Shown one piece after another: positions 34,453 through 42,392 of a stretch of 64,000 bases of DNA. Position numbers and translations under genes: made by a program. Position 1 is the stretch's first letter. Every line of letters begins with the position of its first letter. The stretch is from Desulfofundulus thermosubterraneus DSM 16057 (GTDB lineage: Bacteria; Bacillota; Desulfotomaculia; Desulfotomaculales; Desulfovirgulaceae): contig NZ_FQZM01000018.1 of the NCBI RefSeq assembly GCF_900142025.1, positions 1 through 64,000 on the forward strand, in the 5' to 3' direction. A model generated the notes under the pieces. That model was not told the origin of the DNA. It did no database searches and saw only the letters and a list, made by a program, of their open reading frames with translations.

Positions 34453-35550
34453 ATGTTTTCCTACCAGGCATCAAAGCCCTGCCCGGGCAGATGGGAAGTG
34501 GCGGCCCGGCTGGGGTTAATGGGACGCTTTCTTTTTCTGGCCTTTCCGGGAGTGGCCCGGGAGTTGAAAAACTGGCGGCTGATGGCGTCGCGTTGCCCTG
34601 AGCCGCACCTGCGCCGGATGGCTCTAGCCAGCATTGGCGCCAAGGCATTTCACTGCCAGGGGGGCAGCGTATTTAGCGCCTGGACCGGCAACCACCGCCG
34701 GGAGTTGATCCGGGCCATTGTGGCCCTGCAGACTATCAGCGACTACCTGGATAATTTGTGCGACCGGGCGGGGGTGCAGGACGGGGAGGCCTTCCACAGG
34801 CTGCACCGGGCCTTTGTGGACGCCCTTTGCCCCGGGGCGTCCGGTTGCGATTATTATGCCCTCTATCCCTACCGGGAGGACGGCGGGTACCTGCGGGAAC
34901 TGGTACGCTCCTGCCAGCAGGCCCTGGCCCGGTTGCCCGCCTACGGGCCGCTGCGGGAAAGGGCCTGCCGGCTGGCCGAACTCTATTGTCAGCTTCAGGT
35001 GTACAAGCATATCCAGTGGCCTCTACGGGTGAAAAGCCTGACCACCTGGCTGGAACCCTTGCTGGAAAGCCTCTCGGAAAGGCTCTACTGGTGGGAACTG
35101 GCTGCAGCCACCGGTTCGACCATTGGCATCTTTGCCCTCTTCGCCCTGGCGGCCAGGGGGAATTACACCGCGGATGAGGTGGAAAGAGTCACCGCCGCCT
35201 ATTTTCCCTGGATCTGCGGGTTGCACATTTTACTGGATTACTTTATCGACCAGCAGGAAGATGTGGAAGGGGGCGACTTAAACTTTGTTTCCTATTACCG
35301 GGACGGGCAGCAGGCTGCCGGGCGCCTGAAGTATTTTGTGGACCGGTCCCTGGTCCTGGCCGCGGAATTACCCGATCCTCATTTCCATATGACTGTCGTG
35401 CAGGGCCTTCTGGCCATGTACCTGTCTGACGCCAAGGTGGACGAGCAGGGCCTGCAGCCCACCCGCTGCCTGCTTCTGGAAAGCGGCGGCCCCGCTGCCC
35501 GCCGCCTGTACCGCCTGTGCGCTTTTTTACGGAAAGTCGGGATTGTTTGA
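34453..35550 (+). CDS. Tetraprenyl-beta-curcumene synthase family protein (YtpB, DUF2600)
   Basis: 365 residues. SIGAKAFHCQGGSVFS and the aspartate-rich TISDYLDNLCDR (about 98-109) and HILLDYFIDQQEDVEGGDLN (about 265-284) match YtpB, the large terpene synthase of Bacillus that cyclises C35 polyprenyl diphosphate to tetraprenyl-beta-curcumene for sesquarterpenes. The DYLDN and DYFIDQQED runs should bind Mg-diphosphate. The prenyl substrate here is unproven. ATG 34453 follows GGAGGAGC. It stands alone; no squalene-cyclase-like partner is in the window. Confidence 0.85.
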   Translation: MFSYQASKPCPGRWEVAARLGLMGRFLFLAFPGVARELKNWRLMASRCPEPHLRRMALASIGAKAFHCQGGSVFSAWTGNHRRELIRAIVALQTISDYLDNLCDRAGVQDGEAFHRLHRAFVDALCPGASGCDYYALYPYREDGGYLRELVRSCQQALARLPAYGPLRERACRLAELYCQLQVYKHIQWPLRVKSLTTWLEPLLESLSERLYWWELAAATGSTIGIFALFALAARGNYTADEVERVTAAYFPWICGLHILLDYFIDQQEDVEGGDLNFVSYYRDGQQAAGRLKYFVDRSLVLAAELPDPHFHMTVVQGLLAMYLSDAKVDEQGLQPTRCLLLESGGPAARRLYRLCAFLRKVGIV

Positions 35551-35611
35551 ACACGGCCTGCGTAAAAGTTTCAGATTTATATGATTAATTAGCAAGGAGG
35601 GGTATAAGAGA

Positions 35612-35980
35612 ATGAGTAAGGCGCAGATCTACTTTGTCCTGGCCCTGGTTTTGGCCGTGCTGGTGGCAGTATTTGCCGTACAGAATCTCGAACCGGTTAG
35701 CATCAACTTTCTGTTCTGGCACCTGGACGGCATCTCCAAGGTGCTGGTGATCCTGTTTTCTACCATGGCGGGGGCCCTGGCAGTGCTGTTCCTGGGTGTA
35801 TGGTGGCATTTCAGGAGATACCTTTATATCCGCCGCCTGGAAGGGGAAGTCCAAAAGCTGAGGGGCGAGCTCAACAGTTGTAAAAAGGCGGCCGGGCTTC
35901 CTCCGGCCGGGGAGTCATCGGATGTTGGTTCCAGCCTGGGTGAGGCGGGTACTGAAAAGCAAAACGGCACCTATGCTTGA
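35612..35980 (+). CDS. LapA-domain membrane protein (DUF1049)
   Basis: 122 residues. Two transmembrane helices (about 5-25 and 40-63) flank the VFAVQNLEPVSINFLFWHL motif of LapA/YciS-type proteins. A coiled coil follows (YIRRLEGEVQKLRGELNSCKK) and a low-complexity Gly/Ser tail ends the protein. In proteobacteria LapA assists lipopolysaccharide assembly; Gram-positive members have no defined role. AAGGAGGGG lies upstream of ATG 35612. Confidence 0.8.
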   Translation: MSKAQIYFVLALVLAVLVAVFAVQNLEPVSINFLFWHLDGISKVLVILFSTMAGALAVLFLGVWWHFRRYLYIRRLEGEVQKLRGELNSCKKAAGLPPAGESSDVGSSLGEAGTEKQNGTYA

Positions 35981-36090
35981 GGTGAAACTTGCCGCCACCC
36001 TTTGTGATCTATTTCATTGTCCGTTCAAATTTAAATTCCTATAATGGGCCCTGATAAGTACCAGACCAACGGGAAAAAAGGATGATGCAC

Positions 36091-36600
36091 ATGAAATGGA
36101 CCAAAGAGGCCCTGCAGTACATGAACAACGTCCCCTTTTTTGTGCGGGAAAAAGCCAGGAAAAAGGTGGAGGAGTGGGCCAGGCAAAAAGGGGTCGGGGA
36201 AATCACCATGAACGAGGTTATGGAAGCCCGGAGCAAAATGACCGCCCGGGACCCCAATGCTCCTCCGCCGGCCAAACCCAGGATTGCCGTGGTACGCTGC
36301 AACATTGTTTCCGAGGTCTGCCCGGGCGTGGGCTGTCTTAACAGCTTCAACAAAAGGGAACAGCACTTTGCCCGCTACGGCCCCGATGCCGAGCTGATCG
36401 GCTTTTTCACCTGCGGAGGATGTTGCGGACGCCGCGTTTCCCGGCTGGTGGAAAAATTGCTGCCCTACGATCTTACCCATGTTCATTTGAGCTCATGCAT
36501 GCTTTTGGAGGGGGACTATCCCAGGTGTCCTTTCAAGGAGCAGATCAAGAAGACCATCCAGGCCAAAGGTGTGGAGGTCATCGAGGGGACGCACCACTGA
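36091..36600 (+). CDS. PCP_red-like domain fused to CGGC domain protein
   Basis: About 169 residues. The first 50 (WTKEALQYMNNVPFFVREKARKKVEE, then EITMNEVMEA) resemble the small domain at the C-terminus of light-independent protochlorophyllide reductase subunit B (PCP_red). After a proline linker (NAPPPAKP) comes a CGGC domain: VRCNIVSEVCPGVGCLNSF, FFTCGGCCGRRVSRLVEKL and HLSSCMLLEGDYPRCPF, rich in cysteine and probably metal binding. No photosynthesis genes are near. ATG 36091 is better spaced from AAAAAAGG than 36082. Confidence 0.72.
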   Translation: MKWTKEALQYMNNVPFFVREKARKKVEEWARQKGVGEITMNEVMEARSKMTARDPNAPPPAKPRIAVVRCNIVSEVCPGVGCLNSFNKREQHFARYGPDAELIGFFTCGGCCGRRVSRLVEKLLPYDLTHVHLSSCMLLEGDYPRCPFKEQIKKTIQAKGVEVIEGTHH

Positions 36601-36681
36601 TTCACCGCGTGCCAGTTCTTCCAAAAAATTTTTGCAGGCATACAGGAAAACAGTTATCAATCTTGAATTCTATATTAAGAA

Positions 36682-36699
36682 AGCAAAAACGTTTTTGCT
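36682..36699. promoter_or_regulatory. 18-bp perfect palindrome upstream of fprA
   Basis: AGCAAAAACGTTTTTGCT is self-complementary over all 18 bases and lies 75 nt upstream of the fprA start, just ahead of a TATAAC box (36727-36732). It fits an operator for a dimeric regulator. Confidence 0.5.
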
Positions 36700-36773
36700 G
36701 TAGCTTTGTACGGTTTAGCGGTGGGATATAACTAACTGGCTCATCTATGCAACAAAGGGGGAATACAATAATC

Positions 36774-37946
36774 ATGCAACCGGTGGAAATCAAAACGAAA
36801 ATATACTGGGTGGGCGGCATCGATTGGGACTTGCGTTACTTTCATGGCTATCTCACTCCGCGGGGAACCACCTACAATGCGTACCTGATTGTGGATGAAA
36901 AAATTGTGCTGGTGGATACGGTCAAACACTACCTGTTTGATGAAATGTTGAGCAGGATCAAAAAAGTTGTTGATCCGGCCAAAATCGACTACCTGGTGGT
37001 CAATCATGTGGAAATGGATCATTCCGGTAGCGTTCCCAAAATAATGGATCTCGCCCCGGGTGCCAAAATCGTAACTTCGCCCCAGGGGAAAAAGGGTTTG
37101 GAGCGGCATTACAAAAGGAATTGGGACTTTGTGGTTGTTAATTCCGGTGACGAACTCAACATCGGCTCCCGCACTTTAAAGTTTGTGCACACTCCCATGG
37201 TGCACTGGCCCGACTCAATGGTCACCTATATCCCTGAAGAGAAACTGCTTTTGCCCAACGATGCCTTTGGACAGCACATTGCCAGCATTGAACGTTTTGA
37301 TGATGAGCTGGGATGGGATGTGGTTCACGAGGAAGCGGCAAAGTACTACGCCAATATCGTTTTGCCCTACGGCGACCAGGTAAACAAGGCCCTGGATGTT
37401 GTTTCCCAGCTGCCCATTGACGTAATTGCCCCCAGCCACGGGGTGATCTGGCGCTCCTTCCTGCCCCGGATTTTGCAGGTTTACCGCCGGTGGGCCAATC
37501 ACGAAACCGGGAAAAAAGCGCTTATAGTATACGATACCATGTGGGGTTCTACGAAGAAAATTGCTCTGGCCCTGCAGGACGGCCTGGAGGATGCCGGTAT
37601 TCCCGTTACGGTCAGGTTCCTGCAGACCAGCCACATCTCGGAGATTATGCCCGACGTGCTTGTATCAAAAGCCGTTTTAATTGGCACGCCCACCTTAAAC
37701 AACGGCATGCTGCCCAGCGTGAGTGCTTTTCTCACCTACCTTAAAGGACTGAGGCCGAAAAAACGGATCGGGTTTGCCTTTGGTTCTTACGGCTGGGGTG
37801 GTCAGGGTGCGAAAGAAGTAAAGGCGTTTATGCAATCGATGGGCTGGGAAGTGCCGCTGGATGTCGTCAACCTTCAGTATATCCCCGGTGAGGACGAACT
37901 GGAAGCGGTGCGGGAAATGGGACGTAAGCTGGGGGAGGTGTTGTAG
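36774..37946 (+). CDS. fprA: FprA-type flavodiiron protein
   Basis: About 390 residues. The N-terminal metallo-beta-lactamase domain carries the diiron ligands in HVEMDHSGSV, VHTPMVHWPDSM, LPNDAFGQH and APSHGVIWR. The C-terminal flavodoxin domain (from about 250, KALIVYDTMWGSTKKIA) binds FMN. These proteins reduce O2 to water or NO to N2O in anaerobes. ATG 36774 follows AAAGGGGG; ATG 36747 has no ribosome site. Its partner rubredoxin-flavin reductase is next door, as in Moorella. Confidence 0.94.
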   Translation: MQPVEIKTKIYWVGGIDWDLRYFHGYLTPRGTTYNAYLIVDEKIVLVDTVKHYLFDEMLSRIKKVVDPAKIDYLVVNHVEMDHSGSVPKIMDLAPGAKIVTSPQGKKGLERHYKRNWDFVVVNSGDELNIGSRTLKFVHTPMVHWPDSMVTYIPEEKLLLPNDAFGQHIASIERFDDELGWDVVHEEAAKYYANIVLPYGDQVNKALDVVSQLPIDVIAPSHGVIWRSFLPRILQVYRRWANHETGKKALIVYDTMWGSTKKIALALQDGLEDAGIPVTVRFLQTSHISEIMPDVLVSKAVLIGTPTLNNGMLPSVSAFLTYLKGLRPKKRIGFAFGSYGWGGQGAKEVKAFMQSMGWEVPLDVVNLQYIPGEDELEAVREMGRKLGEVL

Positions 37947-38025
37947 CTGGAGTGCAAACTTGAACATGCCGCAGGACCGGGAAAAGTTAGTTGATGTGGG
38001 GGGATGCTGTAGCTGGAGTGTAAAC
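37942..38025 (+). repeat. 18-bp direct repeat at the fprA-hrb junction
   Basis: TGTAGCTGGAGTGCAAAC (37942-37959, overlapping the fprA stop) recurs with one change at 38008-38025, 66 bp later. No structure explains it. Confidence 0.5.
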
Positions 38026-38189
38026 CCCCGGTAAAGGGCACCCGCCACAAAGGGCCTGCGTTTGAAGAGTGAGTGCCTGGGGGAAAGCTATTTTAACCAG
38101 CAACGGGTGCGGGCGGTCGTTATGTTATGGAACGCCTGGAAGAGACGGCAATAAGGTAAATTTTTAAATGCCAGAGGGGGATGGTCTTT

Positions 38190-38876
38190 TTGGACTCCAA
38201 AGCCCTGCACAAGATCAGTTACGGTCTTTATGTTATCACCTCTAAAAAAGGTGACCGTTTTAACGGACAGATTGCCAATACGGTGTTTCAAATTTCAAAT
38301 GAGCCACCGACAATTGCCGTGAGTATTAACAAGCAAAACCTGACCCACGGGTTTATCAAGGAAAGCAGGGTTTTTGCGGTTTCCGTATTAGCCCAGGAGG
38401 CCCCTCTTTCCTTAATCGGGCGCTTTGGCTTTAAAAGCGGCAGGGAAGTGGATAAGTTCAACGGCCTGAAGTATGAACTCAGTCAAAACGGGTTACCCTA
38501 CCCCGCCGAACATGTTCTCGCCTACCTGGAGGCCAAAGTAATTCAGGAAGTGGATGCCGGAACGCACACCATTTTTATTGGCGAACTCACCGATGCAAAA
38601 GTGTTAATAGAAGGTACTCCCATGACCTATGCTTACTATCACCAGGTAAAAAGGGGGAGTATTCCTAAAACCGCTCCCACCTTTATTCAAAAACAAGCAG
38701 AGGTGACTGTAAAAATGGATAAATACGTATGTTCTGTCTGCGGCTACGTTTACGATCCGGAAGTAGGCGATCCGGAAAACGGTGTACCTCCGGGAACGCC
38801 CTTTGAAAAACTTCCCGGCGATTGGACGTGTCCTGTTTGCGGGGTGGGCAAAGAGGAGTTTGAGAAGGAGAGTTGA
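38190..38876 (+). CDS. hrb: High-molecular-weight rubredoxin (flavin reductase-rubredoxin fusion)
   Basis: About 228 residues. Residues 1-160 form a flavin-reductase-like FMN domain ([30 protein letters not shown]). The C-terminal 55 residues are a rubredoxin with [17 protein letters not shown] and [13 protein letters not shown], the four iron cysteines. In Moorella the homologous Hrb takes electrons from NADH and passes them to FprA for O2/NO reduction. The start may be TTG 38190, nine nt after AGAGGGGG, or ATG 38181, which abuts it. Confidence 0.9.
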   Translation: MDSKALHKISYGLYVITSKKGDRFNGQIANTVFQISNEPPTIAVSINKQNLTHGFIKESRVFAVSVLAQEAPLSLIGRFGFKSGREVDKFNGLKYELSQNGLPYPAEHVLAYLEAKVIQEVDAGTHTIFIGELTDAKVLIEGTPMTYAYYHQVKRGSIPKTAPTFIQKQAEVTVKMDKYVCSVCGYVYDPEVGDPENGVPPGTPFEKLPGDWTCPVCGVGKEEFEKES

Positions 38877-38923
38877 ATCACTTTCACTTTTTAGCCGGGA
38901 TCGCACAATGCACGTTCCAGAAG

Positions 38924-38951
38924 TCGCCTTGCCTTTGTCAGGGCGATTTTC
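38924..38951 (+). terminator. Terminator after hrb
   Basis: TCGCCTTG (38924-38931) / CAGGGCGA (38939-38946), one G-U, then TTTTCT. The remaining gap 38952-39240 shows no gene; it ends with an AT-rich tract and a GGGGGG run ahead of the MFS gene. Confidence 0.65.
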
Positions 38952-39240
38952 TAAATATGCCTCCGGCAGGGATGGGGAGAACACTTGCGCGGGTTAACCC
39001 CCGGTTTCGAAAATGCGCTTCAACCGTGCTGGTCGTGCTCATGGGGGCAGCGAGGTGACCGCAACAGGCCTTGGAGGCATACAGCTGCTAGCCAAGCTGT
39101 GTTGCCGCATTATATGGGGCAGGTATTTTTTTGGTTATGCCCGGGAGGATTTTTATTTTACCCGTTGAAATGTCAAGATAATAATGAATTCCAAATAATA
39201 AACTCCCGGGGGGTGGGCAGTCCCTGCGACTGCAAATGAC

Positions 39241-40638
39241 ATGGATGACACGCGGGACTTGAAAAAATACGTTTTGCTGGCGGCCACCCTGGCTTCCTTT
39301 TTAACTCCCTTTATGGGCAGTGCCGTCAACCTGGCCATTCCGGCCATTGGCCGGGAATTTCACCTGGACGCTTTGATGCTCAACTGGATTGTTACTTCCT
39401 ATCTCCTGGCCTCCTCTGTCTTCTTGCTTCCTTTCGGCCGGGCGGCGGATCTGTACGGCAGGAAAAAGGTCTTTCTGGCCGGGATTATTACTTATACCTT
39501 GTTCTCCCTTTTAAGCGGCCTGGCTACTTCAGGGGAAATGCTGATTCTTTTCCGCATCCTGCACGGCATTGGCGGGGCCATGATCTTCGGTACCGGCGTG
39601 GCCATGCTGACCGGCGTATTCCCTCCCCAGGAACGGGGGAAAGTGCTGGGCATCAACGTGGCGGCTGTTTATACGGGGTTATCCCTGGGGCCGGTGGTGG
39701 GCGGGTTTTTAACCCACCAGCTGGGCTGGCGGTATATTTTCTACCTGAACTTTTTGCTTGGCTTAATTGTGGTCCTGGTCACCGTGTTTAAACTCAAGGG
39801 AGAATGGCGGGATGTGCGGGGTGAAAAATATGACCCGGCGGGGGCGTTCCTTTACACCCTGGGCATGGCGGCGTTCATGTACGGCATTGCGTCGGCCAAC
39901 GCCAGCACCTATGCCCGCTGGGTCCTGGCACTGGGTCTGGTTTTGTTGGCCCTGTTTATCCGGCAGGAACTGCGCTACCCCTATCCGTTGATCAACCTGA
40001 ACCTTTTCCGCAACCTGGTTTTTGCCTTTTCCAACCTGGCGGCGCTCATTCACTACAGCGCCACCTTTGCGGTGGGGTTTTTGCTTTCCCTGTACCTGCA
40101 GGTGGTCAGGGGGCTGGATGCCCAGACTGCCGGCTTTATCCTCCTGGCGCAGCCCATTCTGATGGCCCTTCTTTCCCCGCTGGCCGGCAGGCTTTCCGAC
40201 CGTGTTGAGCCGCGGTTGCTTGCTTCCCTGGGAATGGCCTTGAGCTTTGCGGGACTTTTTCTTTTTTCCCTTATAAACAAAACCACTCCCCTATGGGTAA
40301 TAATGGGAAATCTGGTGTTGCTTGGCATTGGTTTTGCCCTGTTTTCTTCGCCCAATACCAATGCGGTAATGAGTGCAGTGGAGAAACGCTATTACGGAGT
40401 GGCTTCGGCCACCCTGGGTACCATGCGCCTGGTCGGCCAGGCTTTGAGCATGGCCCTGGTTACCTTATTCTTTGGCTTTTATTTGAAGGGCAGGGCCATC
40501 ACTCTGGCTGCGAGTCCGCTTTTGCTGAAAAGCATGCATATATCCTTTTTGCTCTTTGCCGTGCTCTGCGCCGGCGGCGTATATTTCTCCCTGGCCCGGG
40601 GGGAGGTCCGGGAAAAAGAAGGGCGGCCGGCAAAATAA
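39241..40638 (+). CDS. MFS transporter, DHA2 (14-TM) family
   Basis: 465 residues, about 14 transmembrane helices. Motif A is GRAADLYGRKKVFLAG (about 63-78), motif B is RILHGIGGAMIFGTG and motif C is GLSLGPVVGGFLT, the DHA2/EmrB signature. Such proteins export drugs or toxic organic compounds by proton antiport. No adjacent EmrA-like or TetR gene is seen. ATG 39241 has no strong ribosome site; the preceding text is GACTGCAAATGAC, so a leaderless or weak start is possible. A bidirectional terminator follows. Confidence 0.85.
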   Translation: MDDTRDLKKYVLLAATLASFLTPFMGSAVNLAIPAIGREFHLDALMLNWIVTSYLLASSVFLLPFGRAADLYGRKKVFLAGIITYTLFSLLSGLATSGEMLILFRILHGIGGAMIFGTGVAMLTGVFPPQERGKVLGINVAAVYTGLSLGPVVGGFLTHQLGWRYIFYLNFLLGLIVVLVTVFKLKGEWRDVRGEKYDPAGAFLYTLGMAAFMYGIASANASTYARWVLALGLVLLALFIRQELRYPYPLINLNLFRNLVFAFSNLAALIHYSATFAVGFLLSLYLQVVRGLDAQTAGFILLAQPILMALLSPLAGRLSDRVEPRLLASLGMALSFAGLFLFSLINKTTPLWVIMGNLVLLGIGFALFSSPNTNAVMSAVEKRYYGVASATLGTMRLVGQALSMALVTLFFGFYLKGRAITLAASPLLLKSMHISFLLFAVLCAGGVYFSLARGEVREKEGRPAK

Positions 40639-40641
40639 AAA

Positions 40642-40675
40642 GGGTGGTCGGGAAACGCGCCACCCAGATTTTTTA
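40642..40675. terminator. Terminator between converging genes
   Basis: GGGTGG (40642-40647) / CCACCC (40660-40665) with AAAA before and ATTTTTT after, able to serve the MFS gene on the plus strand. Confidence 0.6.
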
Positions 40676-40951
40676 ATCAAACAGATCTTCAAATAACTCG
40701 AAGATGCTGCGTTTCTTTTTGTGCTTGTGGTAGCCGTGATGGCCGTAGTGGTCGTGATGGTGATAGCTGTGGTGCTCGTCGTAATCTTTGTAGTGCTGAA
40801 ATTCGCCGTGGAACTCCCGGGCCAGGGCAATCACCTTTTCCAGTTCTCCGCCGTCGAGCCACACCCCGTGGCAGCGGGAGCAGACATCCAGCAAAACCCC
40901 GAAGCGGGGCACTTCCCTAAGGGGTACATGGCATACCGGGCAGTCCTTCAT
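40673..40951 (-). CDS. Zinc-ribbon (TFIIB-like) protein with histidine-rich tail
   Basis: 93 residues. The N-terminal zf-TFIIB ribbon has CPVCHVPL and CSRCHGVWLDGGELEKVI. The tail (about 58-85) is a His/Tyr/Asp/Lys tract with around 15 histidines, ending in SIFELFEDLFD. The zf-TFIIB family is small and of unknown function; the tail looks suited to Ni, Zn or Co binding. The start MKDCPVC at 40951 follows GGAGGCG; the longer reading frame to 41002 is not supported. A TATAAT on this strand lies at 40997-40992. Confidence 0.75.
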   Translation of the reverse strand: MKDCPVCHVPLREVPRFGVLLDVCSRCHGVWLDGGELEKVIALAREFHGEFQHYKDYDEHHSYHHHDHYGHHGYHKHKKKRSIFELFEDLFD

Positions 40952-41130
40952 CAAGAAACGCCTCCTTACTTTAAAATCATATGCTGCTTTCATTATAACC
41001 AAAAAATGTTACCCTGTAAGCAAGCTTGTTACCATGCAGCCAGTGGTAGTTACCAGAAAGGCGCGGCAGGCAAGCCCTATCGAGGCGTGAACCACTTCCG
41101 TGTAGCCCTACGGATTGTTCCGGAGGTGGT

Positions 41131-41889
41131 TTATTTGTCAGGACCCGGTTCCAACCACCCGGCCTTTTCGATGGCGGTGAGAAATTTTTCGCGGATATCG
41201 GGGTAGGCTTTCGCCATCAAGCCGACCAGGGAGCGTATTTCTTCCCGCTTCGTTTTACCGCTGGCAGGACAGGGGTTATCTATCACGGGAAGATTTTCAG
41301 CCCGCGTGATACCGGCCAGGGTGGCTTCCGGCAGGTAAATAAGGGGGCGGATAAGCACCAGGCCGCTTCTGGCCAGATGGGTTACCGGCGTAAAGGTGGC
41401 CAGCCGGCCGGTATAGACCCAGTTTAAAAGAAAGGTTTCCAGGAGGTCATCCAGGTGATGCCCCAGAGCCACCTTGTTGCAACCCAGCCGCCGGGCCGCT
41501 TCGTGGAGGGCGCCCCGGCGCAGGTGGGCGCACAGGGCACAGGGGTTTTCCTCCCGGCGGTGTTCAAAGACGATGGCTCCGATGGCCGTTTGTTCCACAT
41601 GAAATGGTATGTCCCGTTCCCGGCAAAAGGAGGCCAGGGGTGCAGGATCAACCGGCCAGCCCAGGTCAAGAAAGACGGCGTGAAAGTCAAATGAAAGGGG
41701 GGAATAGTGTTTGAGCAGCCACATTATGTACAGGAGAGCGGAACTATCCTTGCCCCCCGAAACGCCTACGGCAATTTTATCGCCTGCCGTGATCATGGAG
41801 TACCGGTAGATTGCCCGTTTCACTTTCGTCAGGAACCATTTCCCGTAGGTGCGCTTGATTTGGTAGACTGCCTTACTCTGGTCCTTCAT
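41131..41889 (-). CDS. TtcA-like tRNA thiolation enzyme (PP-loop ATPase)
   Basis: 252 residues. The PP-loop VGVSGGKDSSALLYI (about 42-56) adenylates its substrate, and PCALCAHLRRGAL (about 116-128) together with a cysteine in NPCPAS supplies the cluster or persulfide cysteines of the TtcA/TtuA group. TtcA makes 2-thiocytidine at tRNA position 32 using a [4Fe-4S] cluster. Firmicute relatives are often only annotated as TtcA family, so the modified base is uncertain. The ATG at 41889 follows GAGGTAAG. Confidence 0.82.
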   Translation of the reverse strand: MKDQSKAVYQIKRTYGKWFLTKVKRAIYRYSMITAGDKIAVGVSGGKDSSALLYIMWLLKHYSPLSFDFHAVFLDLGWPVDPAPLASFCRERDIPFHVEQTAIGAIVFEHRREENPCALCAHLRRGALHEAARRLGCNKVALGHHLDDLLETFLLNWVYTGRLATFTPVTHLARSGLVLIRPLIYLPEATLAGITRAENLPVIDNPCPASGKTKREEIRSLVGLMAKAYPDIREKFLTAIEKAGWLEPGPDK

Positions 41890-41993
41890 CTCTTACCTCT
41901 AGAAACCCTGGATTCTTGCCATTTAGAGCAAAAATCGTGTAATATTAAAGAACAATGGTAAAACCATGAGAACTCTTTGTAGAGGGTGAGGCA

Positions 41994-42353
41994 ATGAGTC
42001 TTTATTATGATGTACAAAAAATTGTTGTACCGCGCATTGTTCACCTGGCCCGGGAGATGAATCTCGGCGCCGGTCAGGTTGTGGAGCTGGACTGCCCGCG
42101 GGCGACCCTTTTGAACATTGCCTTTCGCATCCGCACTACCGGGATCGTGAATCTCTTTGTGGAGGAGTACAACGGGCAGGAATGGGAGACCACCGGCAGG
42201 CTGGAGGTCGAAGAAGGGGAAACTGTGTGGCACCATATCTTAAAACAACCCTGCTTTCGATTGCGCCTTGCCAATCCCTCGCCTGCCGGTGCCGTGGAGG
42301 TTTCCATCGACGCCAACCTGCCCTGCCTGAAAGAACTTGGTGAAATAAAATAA
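41994..42353 (+). CDS. Hypothetical protein, 119 residues
   Basis: Not recognised. The protein is mostly beta strands by eye (VVELDCPRATLLNIAFRIR, VNLFVEEYNGQEWETTGRLEVEEGETVWHHI, CFRLRLANPSPAGAVEVSIDANL), which suggests a small beta-sandwich. It has no signal peptide or membrane helix, and two or three cysteines without a motif. GAGGGTGAGG precedes ATG 41994. It is divergent from the TtcA-like gene and convergent with the DUF763 gene. The frame is open and well started, so it is probably real. Confidence 0.6.
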   Translation: MSLYYDVQKIVVPRIVHLAREMNLGAGQVVELDCPRATLLNIAFRIRTTGIVNLFVEEYNGQEWETTGRLEVEEGETVWHHILKQPCFRLRLANPSPAGAVEVSIDANLPCLKELGEIK

Positions 42354-42392
42354 AAGGCTTCAATAATCTCCGGGACAAGCCGTGTCCTGGCG

